From an uncultured Elusimicrobiales bacterium (lineage in GTDB: Bacteria > Elusimicrobiota > Elusimicrobia > Elusimicrobiales > Elusimicrobiaceae), in contig CAKUMH010000003.1 of the NCBI GenBank assembly GCA_934667625.1, forward strand, positions 90,138-154,137: a stretch of 64,000 bases of DNA, read 5' to 3'. The position numbers and the translations under genes are program-made. The notes beneath the pieces were generated by a model, which worked only from the letters and a program-made list of their open reading frames with translations, did not search any database and was not told where the DNA came from. The first letter of the stretch is position 1; every line of letters starts with the position of its first letter. This document shows, piece by piece, positions 57,771 through 64,000 of this stretch.

Positions 57771-59510
57771 ATGGCTTTCATCAAAAAATACCTTTTATCC
57801 CCCTTTCAAAACGACTGGAAATTCCTGCTCGTGCTCAGTCTGCCCGCCGTGCTTTTATGCACCTTTGGGCTCAACCAGCTGGACCGTTTGACGGTGCTTA
57901 ATTTTGCCGCAGCCGGGTGCGCCAAGCTCGTGTGCGAATTTTTATTTTTAGGAGCACTCCTTTCCCTGTTAAATTTCTTGGGTATAAAAAACAAATGGGT
58001 GCCGGCGGCCGCGGCCTTTGTGTATTACCTAACGCTCACGGCGGACCTGATTTTGCTGTGGTACTTTAAGGAACGTTTCGGCGCAAAATACCTCAACACC
58101 ATGGAAGGCGGAGATTACGGCTTTCTGACCGATTGGCGCGTCATCTCCTATTTTATATTGCTGGCCGGCTTCTGTCTGTTTGCCGCCAAGCGGTATTTTG
58201 CCCCGTCCCCGCGCCAAAATGCCCTGCGCCGCTTAGCCGTCTGCCTGGCCGGCTTGTTCCTTTTGTATATAGCAAATCCCCTGCGCCTTTTGCCTAAGCC
58301 GGATAATTTTTATACTTCCTATTTACTTCCCCCGTCCGTTGTCTACACGGTTAATGCCGTGCTGGCCAAACGCCCGCAAGCGCGTCAGGCCGAATTGCCG
58401 CCCGCCTTGGAGCCGCTGGCCCGGCAGTACAACATTTTTTCCGCCCAAAACACGGGTGTTGGTAAGGACTACAAGCGCGTCATTTTGATTGCGTCCGAAT
58501 CCCTTTCCAACAAATACCTGCACCGTTTTAATCCCAACATTCCCCCACAGGCCAGCGCCCCCTTGGACGAACTGTTTGAAAAATATCCCGCCGCCTCGCT
58601 GCGCCACGTTACGCTTTCCACGCTGTACGGCCTGTCGGTCATTTTCACCTCGCACCCATACGCCCAGCTCGCGTACGAAAACGCCTACCCAGTTTCGTTT
58701 GTCAAAGAGCTCCAAAAGCACGGTTTTCACACGGCATTTTTGCGCGGCGCCAACGAAACTTATATGGACGAAAACATCCTCTTCCACCAGGCCGGCTTTG
58801 ACGAAGTCATCGGTGCCACCTATTTTGAAACCCGCCCCGAATATAAAAAGTACATTGACTGGTGGGGCCTTACGGACCGCAAACTTTTTGAGTACGCGGG
58901 CGAATACTTAAAAACGCACAGCGACGGGCCGCTTTTCCTAACGCTACTTACGGTAGATTCCCACGTGCCGCTGGGACGGTTGGATTACTTGGGCGAAGAA
59001 TACGAGGAAATAGATGCGGAATTTTACGACATTCCCACCCTGCCGCGCGCGTTTGCACGTTTCGGGCAGGATGTAAAGCGCTTTCTCGCGCACCTGGAAA
59101 AAGACGGTCTGCTTGACGAGAATACCTTGGTGCTTATCACGCCCGACCACCCGTCTTATTCCAACACTCCCACCAACCGCTTGTTTAAACCGTACCGGGC
59201 CGAATTTGACAATCTCCCGTTTATCATCATCACCAAAAAGCCCCTGGCGCGGCCACTGACAAAAAACCCGCTTGCCTCGCAGCTGGATATTGCCCCCACC
59301 GTGCTGGACCTGTTGAACCTCCCCCAGCCGCGCGGCTTCTTCGGGCACAGCTTGTTTGACACGCAGGCCCGCCGCACGGTATTTGATATTAAAGAGGACT
59401 ATGCCGTCGTCACCGACGAACAAGGCACGCAGGTTTTTCCCCTCAACACCCAACACCCGCAGGAACAGGCGCTCCTTACGCTGATGACCACCTTCCTGCC
59501 CCAAAAATAG
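57771..59510 (+). CDS. membrane sulfatase-family transferase (phosphoethanolamine/LTA-synthase type)
   Basis: 579 residues. Five hydrophobic segments within the first 190 residues are followed by a soluble periplasmic alkaline-phosphatase-fold domain. KRVILIASESLS carries a Ser at the nucleophile position where EptA/LtaS have Thr; LLTVDSHVPLG and LVLITPDHPSYSN are metal-site motifs. The family moves phosphoethanolamine or glycerol phosphate to lipid A, core or glycans. Given the LPS genes in the window, lipid A/core decoration is the best guess. The ATG at 57771 was taken; an in-frame TTG lies at 57750. Confidence 0.82.
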   Translation: MAFIKKYLLSPFQNDWKFLLVLSLPAVLLCTFGLNQLDRLTVLNFAAAGCAKLVCEFLFLGALLSLLNFLGIKNKWVPAAAAFVYYLTLTADLILLWYFKERFGAKYLNTMEGGDYGFLTDWRVISYFILLAGFCLFAAKRYFAPSPRQNALRRLAVCLAGLFLLYIANPLRLLPKPDNFYTSYLLPPSVVYTVNAVLAKRPQARQAELPPALEPLARQYNIFSAQNTGVGKDYKRVILIASESLSNKYLHRFNPNIPPQASAPLDELFEKYPAASLRHVTLSTLYGLSVIFTSHPYAQLAYENAYPVSFVKELQKHGFHTAFLRGANETYMDENILFHQAGFDEVIGATYFETRPEYKKYIDWWGLTDRKLFEYAGEYLKTHSDGPLFLTLLTVDSHVPLGRLDYLGEEYEEIDAEFYDIPTLPRAFARFGQDVKRFLAHLEKDGLLDENTLVLITPDHPSYSNTPTNRLFKPYRAEFDNLPFIIITKKPLARPLTKNPLASQLDIAPTVLDLLNLPQPRGFFGHSLFDTQARRTVFDIKEDYAVVTDEQGTQVFPLNTQHPQEQALLTLMTTFLPQK

Positions 59511-59620
59511 CCCCCGTTTTCGCGCGAAAGAACACCCCCATATTTCCCGCCGTCCGAAACGACGGGAAATATGCTAAAATAACTGTATGTATTTTTATAT
59601 CTAATCGGAGGAAGTAACCT

Positions 59621-59932
59621 ATGGAAACGACAGCCCAAGGCGGCGGAATGTTTATTTGGTTCCTGCTGCTGGCTTTTATGCTGGTATTCATTTTCTTTCC
59701 GGCCCGCTCGCAAAAAAAGCGCGAGCAGGAACTGATGAACAAGGTCAACGCCCTGCAAAAGGGTGACCAGGTCATCATTCCCGGCGGAATTGTCGGCACC
59801 GTGGCCGGTTTTAAGGACAACGCCCTTGAAGTAAAAGTGGCCGAAAACGTAAAACTGACCGTGCTTAAAACCGCTATCGTCGGATTTGTAAACGAAAAAC
59901 AACCTGTTGCCAAAGAAGGAGGCTCCAAGTAA
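59621..59932 (+). CDS. yajC: preprotein translocase subunit YajC
   Basis: 103 residues: one N-terminal membrane helix (about 9-24, FIWFLLLAFMLVFIFFP) then a small cytoplasmic domain with GDQVIIPGGIVGTVAGF, the family signature. YajC associates with SecDF at the Sec translocon. GGAGGAAG precedes the ATG. The stop overlaps the secD start by one base. Confidence 0.95.
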   Translation: METTAQGGGMFIWFLLLAFMLVFIFFPARSQKKREQELMNKVNALQKGDQVIIPGGIVGTVAGFKDNALEVKVAENVKLTVLKTAIVGFVNEKQPVAKEGGSK

Positions 59933-61347
59933 TGTCTAACAAATTAGCCGTAAAGTGGGGACTCATCATCGCCATTTTACTGGGGTCTTTGTATTTAATT
60001 TACCCCAACTACAAGTGGTACTCCAAACCGCTGGCCGAGCGTGAAAAATTAGACACGCTGGGCGAACGCCCAAAAAGAATGCTCAATTTGGGCTTGGACT
60101 TAAGAGGCGGCTCCAGCTTGCTTTTAGAGCTGGACGTTTCCAAATTAAGCGCCAAGGAACCGCTCAACGAAGCCATGGCCCGCGCGGTGGAAATCATCCG
60201 CAACCGCATTGACCAATACGGTCTGGCCGAAACGCAAATCACCCGCCAGGGCGATAAGTGGATTATGGTGCAATTGCCCGGCGTTTCCAACCCGCAGCGC
60301 GCGGAAGAACTCATCGGCAAAACCGCCATGTTGGAGTTCCGCATCGTTAAAAACGACACCGCCGCCGCCCAAAAAGCGATTGAAAAACTGGAAGCCACTG
60401 ACAAACCGTTTGACGACAACGGCGTCTTAATCCCCGAAATTGCCAAACTCGTGCCGGAAGGCTACCAAATTATGCGCAACAAAGAAACGGGATACAGCTT
60501 GGTAACCGATAAGGCCACCGTTACCGGGGCCGACCTGGAAAACGCCCGCGTCGTCATGATGGGCGACAACGGCTACCCCGAGGTATCCTTCACCTTTAAC
60601 GCCGAGGGCAGCAAAAAGTTCGGCCAGCTTACGGGTGCCAACATTGGCAAGCAATTGGCGATTATTTTGGATAACACCATCCAATCCGCCCCCGTGGTGC
60701 AGGCCCGCATCACCAAAGACGGCCGCATCTCCGGCACGTTCACGCCCGAAGAAGCCCGCTCGCTTTCCATTGTGTTAAAAGCCGGCGCGCTCCCCGCGCC
60801 TGTGCGCGTGATTGAAAAGAAGACCATCGGCCCGACCTTGGGTGAAGACTCTATCAAATCCGGTCTGTCCGCGTCCTTCTATGCGTTTATCGTCATTCTG
60901 CTTTTTATGGCGATTTACTACAAGGCTGCCGGCGTCATTGCCGACATTGCGCTTTTGCTCAACTTCGTGTTCACCGTGGCGATTATGAGCTACTTCTCCG
61001 CCACGCTCACGCTGCCCGGTATCGCGGGTATGATTTTGTCCTTGGCTATGGCCATTGACGCCAACGTGCTGATTATTGAGCGTATGCGCGAGGAAAAACT
61101 CTTGCTTAGACCCGTGTACGAAATTATCAACCTGGGTTACGACAAAGCCTGGTCCGCCATTTTTGACTCCAACATCACCACCATTATCGTCGGTGCGTGC
61201 TTGCTGCAGTTTGGCACCGGGCCTGTAAAGGGCTTTGCCGTTACGCTTATCATCGGCTTGGTTGTCAGCTTGTTCACCGCCGTGTTTGTTACGCGCGCCA
61301 TTTATGAACTAATCCTGACCACCAACACCAAGGAGATCAGCTTATGA
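59932..61347 (+). CDS. secD: protein translocase subunit SecD
   Basis: 471 residues. SecD and SecF use the proton gradient to pull exported proteins out of SecYEG. One N-terminal helix, a periplasmic P1 domain (LNLGLDLRGGSSLLLELD at the start, NRIDQYGLAETQITRQG), then five helices from about 310 with GIAGMILSLAMAIDANVLIIERMREE, the conserved RND-type motif with Asp. Length is in the usual range for compact SecD. It overlaps secF by four bases. Confidence 0.97.
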   Translation: MSNKLAVKWGLIIAILLGSLYLIYPNYKWYSKPLAEREKLDTLGERPKRMLNLGLDLRGGSSLLLELDVSKLSAKEPLNEAMARAVEIIRNRIDQYGLAETQITRQGDKWIMVQLPGVSNPQRAEELIGKTAMLEFRIVKNDTAAAQKAIEKLEATDKPFDDNGVLIPEIAKLVPEGYQIMRNKETGYSLVTDKATVTGADLENARVVMMGDNGYPEVSFTFNAEGSKKFGQLTGANIGKQLAIILDNTIQSAPVVQARITKDGRISGTFTPEEARSLSIVLKAGALPAPVRVIEKKTIGPTLGEDSIKSGLSASFYAFIVILLFMAIYYKAAGVIADIALLLNFVFTVAIMSYFSATLTLPGIAGMILSLAMAIDANVLIIERMREEKLLLRPVYEIINLGYDKAWSAIFDSNITTIIVGACLLQFGTGPVKGFAVTLIIGLVVSLFTAVFVTRAIYELILTTNTKEISL

Positions 61348-62366
61348 TGAAATTACTTCCCAAAACAAACATTGATTTCCTTAAATACAGAAAAGTCTAC
61401 TTCACGCTGTTTGCCTTGCTGCTTATCGGCGGTGTGATTTGCTTTTTTACCAAAGGATTTAACATGGGTATTGACTTTACCGGCGGCACCATGGTGCAGG
61501 TAAAGTTTGAAACCCCCGTAGACATGTCCGACATCCGCGCCGCGCTTACCAACACGGGCGCCAATTCCGAACTGCAATCGTTCGGGGACAATTCCTACGC
61601 CATCAGCGAAAAGAGCACCGCGGACGAAGTCGGCGTCGTACAAGCCCGCATTGAAAAAGCGCTCAACACGTTAAACGTGCCCTACACCGTGCTGCTCACC
61701 AACTCCGTGGGCCCGGCCGTGGGCGACAACATGACGGAAAGAGCCCTGTGGTCTATTCTTTTATCGCTGGTGTTTATCATCATTTACGTGGCGTTTCGCT
61801 TTAGCAACATTTTGTGGGGCATTTCGGGCGTGGTCGCCCTGTTCCACGACTTGTTTGTCATGGCGGTGGCGTTCTCGCTCACCCAGCGCGAAATTGACCT
61901 GGTGGTCGTGGCGGCCTTCTTAACGGTGGCCGGTTTCTCCATTAACGACACCATCGTCATTTTTGACCGCATGCGCGAAAACTTCCGCCTCCACCCCAAA
62001 ATGAGCTTTGGCGAAATTATCAACCTCTCCATTAACGAAACGCTCTCGCGCACGATTATCACCACCTTAACGGTGCTCTTCGCGCTCGTGGTGCTGTTCT
62101 TCTTTGGCGGGGAAGTGATCAACTCCTTCGCGTTTGCCATGCTGGTGGGTTGTCTTGCCGGTGTATACAGCACCATCACGCTCACCACGCCCCTGGTGTA
62201 CGCCTGGAGCCACGGCCAAAATAACGACGGCAGTCAATTCAACAAAAAGCCTGCCGCCAAACCCGCCGTCAAGCATAATGTGGAAGCGTTTGTCAGCGAA
62301 CAGGCCGCCAAGCCCGCTAGACAAGGCAAAACGGTCATTAAACGCACCCGCAGAAACAAAAAATAA
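61344..62366 (+). CDS. secF: protein translocase subunit SecF
   Basis: 340 residues. Six membrane helices with a periplasmic domain after the first (FNMGIDFTGGTMVQVKFE), and FLTVAGFSINDTIVIFDRMREN, the partner motif of SecD. A basic C-terminal tail (KTVIKRTRRNKK) is slightly longer than usual. It is the last gene of the yajC-secD-secF set. A 22-base hairpin lies shortly after the stop. Confidence 0.97.
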   Translation: MMKLLPKTNIDFLKYRKVYFTLFALLLIGGVICFFTKGFNMGIDFTGGTMVQVKFETPVDMSDIRAALTNTGANSELQSFGDNSYAISEKSTADEVGVVQARIEKALNTLNVPYTVLLTNSVGPAVGDNMTERALWSILLSLVFIIIYVAFRFSNILWGISGVVALFHDLFVMAVAFSLTQREIDLVVVAAFLTVAGFSINDTIVIFDRMRENFRLHPKMSFGEIINLSINETLSRTIITTLTVLFALVVLFFFGGEVINSFAFAMLVGCLAGVYSTITLTTPLVYAWSHGQNNDGSQFNKKPAAKPAVKHNVEAFVSEQAAKPARQGKTVIKRTRRNKK

Positions 62367-62381
62367 GTCTTTTACTCCGCG

Positions 62382-62403
62382 CGGAGCCTACTCATAGGCT
62401 CCG
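62382..62403 (+). promoter_or_regulatory. intercistronic hairpin after secF
   Basis: CGGAGCCTA (62382-62390), CTCA, TAGGCTCCG (62395-62403). No T run follows directly, so it is more likely an RNA end-protecting or processing hairpin than a terminator. Confidence 0.45.
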
Positions 62404-62474
62404 CCGGACGTTTTACGCGGCGGCTTTTACCGCATATAAAAAGTCCCGGCGTAAACCGTCCCTAAAGGAAAGAT

Positions 62475-63107
62475 ATGAGAAAAATCAAACGCTTTAAAAT
62501 TCCCTCCCGCCAACGCGAAATTTTGCGCCGGCTCCTGCGCGAGCTGCCGCTTTTGCGCCGGGCGGGCTTTGCCAGTGAAGCCGAGGTAACGGCGTTCATT
62601 CTTTCCATTTTTAAACTGTTGGATCCGGGCGTGGTGTACGAATTTAATCAAGACGCACACTGGGAGCTGGACGACACCAGCGCTATCCACAAGGAAATGT
62701 TCAGCGCCTGCGCCGTCACGCTGGGAGACAAAATAGAACCGTTTTTGGCGCAAATTCAAAACGAGGACCGCAAGGCCGCCGCAATTATCGTGCTATTGGA
62801 ATTTTTAAAAAGCGCCGTCAGTTTTGTGACGGAGCTGGTAAAAGAGCAGGCGCAAAAAGAAGAGTGCGAAATTTTGGATTTGCAGTTTGTTTACCTGCCC
62901 CCCTTCGGTGCGGCGGCGGCGCCAAAACTCTTGCGCGAGGCCGTGCGCCTGGAAAACACCCTGGCACAAAAGGCCCTGCCCGTCATTTTAGAAAAGTTAA
63001 GCGCGGAAAAAATTGATTTATCTTTATCGGAGGGCGTACTGTCCCCCCGCATGAGCACGGTCTTTTTGGTGCCGTGGCAAAAGAACCGTAAAAAAGGAAA
63101 AAAATAA
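62475..63107 (+). CDS. conserved-looking protein of unknown function
   Basis: 210 residues, no signal peptide or membrane helix. A basic N-terminus (MRKIKRFKIPSRQREILRRLLREL) leads to a mixed, mainly helical domain: EAEVTAFILSIFKLLDPGVVYEF, AIIVLLEFLKSAVSFVTELVKEQ and LDLQFVYLPPF. The tail is strongly basic (KKNRKKGKK-like). AAGGAAAG precedes the ATG. It ends on the first base of the acyltransferase start, so the two are coupled. I recognise no family; the link to the Sec or lipid genes is only positional. Confidence 0.6.
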   Translation: MRKIKRFKIPSRQREILRRLLRELPLLRRAGFASEAEVTAFILSIFKLLDPGVVYEFNQDAHWELDDTSAIHKEMFSACAVTLGDKIEPFLAQIQNEDRKAAAIIVLLEFLKSAVSFVTELVKEQAQKEECEILDLQFVYLPPFGAAAAPKLLREAVRLENTLAQKALPVILEKLSAEKIDLSLSEGVLSPRMSTVFLVPWQKNRKKGKK

Positions 63108-63799
63108 TGTTTCAACCTACTTCGCTGGAAAAGAAAAAAATCTCGTGGAAGCACGTTGTCGGCTCTACCTTAGCCTACTGGTACACATTGTTCTTAGGGT
63201 GGACGACACGCATTTATTGGTTCAAAAGCGAAGAAGCGGAACAGTTGGAAAAAGAAGGCAAAAACTATATCTTTGGTGTTTGGCACAACCAACAGCTCTT
63301 TTTATTGTATCCTTACCGCGGGCAGAAGATCTGCGCGCTCATCAGCTTAAGCGACGACGGAGAATACATTGCCCGCTGTCTGCCTAAATTCGGCATGAAG
63401 GCCGTGCGCGGCAGCACCACCCGTGGCGGCGCCCGGGCGCTTATTAAACTAAAAAACATTGCCGAGGCGGGCTACCACCCTATGCTCACGCCGGACGGCC
63501 CCCGCGGCCCGATTTACAAGGTGCAGCACGGCATTTTGTTCCTGGCGCTTAAAACCGGCCTGCCGATTATCCCCGTGGGCACTGCGCTGAGCCACAAAAT
63601 TAAAGTGGGCTCGTGGGACAAGATGCGCGTACCGCTGCCTTTTGGCAAAACGGCGCTGACGTACGGAAAAGCCGTTTATGTCCGCTCTTACGAGGATATG
63701 GACGCCGCCGCGCTGGAGCTTGAAAAACAGCTCAACCGGGCCACCGAACAATCCGAAATGTTCATCAACAAAAAGCACTTTGACTCCACCCGCGGATAA
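63107..63799 (+). CDS. DUF374 lysophospholipid acyltransferase-like protein
   Basis: 230 residues. Acyltransferase fold of the DUF374 group: FGVWHNQQLFLLYPYRG (His near the usual HxxxxD/Q site), SLSDDGEYIARCLPKFGMKAVRGSTTRGGARAL and LTPDGPRGPIYKVQHGILFLALKTGLPIIPVG. DUF374 proteins are cytoplasmic-face, lipid A or phospholipid related acyltransferases in Gram-negative bacteria; one function proposed is LPS or lipid precursor acylation. A hydrophobic segment sits near residues 15-35. Confidence 0.88.
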   Translation: MFQPTSLEKKKISWKHVVGSTLAYWYTLFLGWTTRIYWFKSEEAEQLEKEGKNYIFGVWHNQQLFLLYPYRGQKICALISLSDDGEYIARCLPKFGMKAVRGSTTRGGARALIKLKNIAEAGYHPMLTPDGPRGPIYKVQHGILFLALKTGLPIIPVGTALSHKIKVGSWDKMRVPLPFGKTALTYGKAVYVRSYEDMDAAALELEKQLNRATEQSEMFINKKHFDSTRG

Positions 63800-63848
63800 T
63801 TTTTTCGCATCCTTCTTTTGTCCCCTTGTAGTCATTAAACAAAGCGCC

Positions 63849-63890
63849 GTCACTGTGAACTTGATTCAGAATCTACCACTTGTGTCGTTC
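63849..63890 (+). repeat. dispersed palindromic repeat, family B
   Basis: GTCACTGTGAA, CTTGA, TTCAGAATCTACC, then TTGTGTCGTTCTGTTG; one of the decayed stems. Confidence 0.68.
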
Positions 63891-63902
63891 TGTTGTTAGG
63901 TC

Positions 63903-63933
63903 GTCGCCCTGGAAGGTTTCTGTCCAGGGTCTC
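63903..63933 (+). repeat. 31-bp hairpin repeat, family A
   Basis: GTCGCCCTGGA, AGGTTTCTG, TCCAGGGTCTC. Compared with other copies the stem has one compensated T-A to C-G change plus a G-T pair. Confidence 0.8.
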
Positions 63934-63964
63934 GTTGTTGTCGTTCGTCGTTATCCATAAGGAA

Positions 63965-63995
63965 GAGATGCTGGACTAAAACCTTCCAGCATGAC
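63965..63995 (-). repeat. 31-bp hairpin repeat, family A
   Basis: Minus strand GTCATGCTGGA, AGGTTTTAG, TCCAGCATCTC. The C-G pair of other copies is exchanged for G-C in the stem. Confidence 0.8.
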
Positions 63996-64000
63996 TTTTT

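Noticed and set aside
62382..62403. Terminator between secF and the next gene
   Set aside because: The stem is good, but it is followed by CCGGACGTTTTACG rather than a T run, so I list it as an intercistronic hairpin.

Overview
The window looks like a chromosomal segment of a Gram-negative bacterium of the phylum Elusimicrobiota, probably a gut-type Elusimicrobium relative. This is inference from content, not from a database search. The evidence is lipid A and heptose/Kdo genes (an LPS outer membrane), small TPR and DUF3108 lipoproteins, a beta-barrel protein, and above all many scattered single genes for type IV pilin-like proteins with a near-invariant N-terminus (GFTLIELL) and varied tails. 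No transposase, integrase, prophage, CRISPR array or rRNA operon is visible. One tRNA (Met, CAT) is present.

Layout. 1-2563: ispG (3' part) and proS. 2739-4880: two tandem paralogous pilins and a small outer-membrane barrel. 5017-14719: the conserved translation/ribosome-maturation cluster rimP-nusA-infB // rbfA-nrnA-truB-ribF. It is split between infB and rbfA by 2.4 kb holding a tandem array of terminators grown from the infB 3' end, dispersed palindromic repeats, and two reverse-oriented pilins created by a tandem duplication that left an rbfA fragment. 14785-16730: small membrane, periplasmic and TPR lipoproteins and tRNA-Met. 16968-25653: an envelope block with a family 2 glycosyltransferase, a polysaccharide deacetylase plus a degenerate paralogue, a pilin with a repeat-derived leader, lpxK, an LpxL-type acyltransferase, gmhB, a DUF3108 lipoprotein, rfaE1 and kdsB; pyrG follows. 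27395-35165: pbpC and a bacterial alpha-2-macroglobulin with an intact thioester motif. 35489-46197: a Cys-rich secreted protein, nadB, a divergent pilin pair, a DEAD-box helicase, an ABC-F ATPase, a 28-cysteine pilin, an FtsA-like protein and another pilin. 46328-57665: typA, era, a flavin reductase, trxB-maf-DUF4321, an MFS transporter, yggS-yggU, a NagZ-like glycosidase and thrS. 57771-63799: a membrane sulfatase-family phosphoethanolamine-type transferase, yajC-secD-secF, an unknown gene and a DUF374 acyltransferase.

How it works together. Most genes are housekeeping, but envelope construction and pilins dominate the accessory content. Nine pilin-like genes occur in 64 kb, none beside a pilus assembly ATPase, platform protein, secretin or prepilin peptidase. 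Eight of the nine carry a conserved C-terminal disulfide-loop signature (C...C-x-[SM]-x-[GC]).

Three patterns are not explained by ordinary annotation: (i) a 31-bp hairpin repeat with compensatory stem changes that has entered, in frame, the leader peptide of a prepilin; (ii) the infB-derived terminator array and pilin invasion of the translation operon; (iii) a recurrent start architecture in which a -10-like TANAAT lies 6-8 bases before the ATG with no Shine-Dalgarno, suggesting leaderless mRNAs for at least eight genes.
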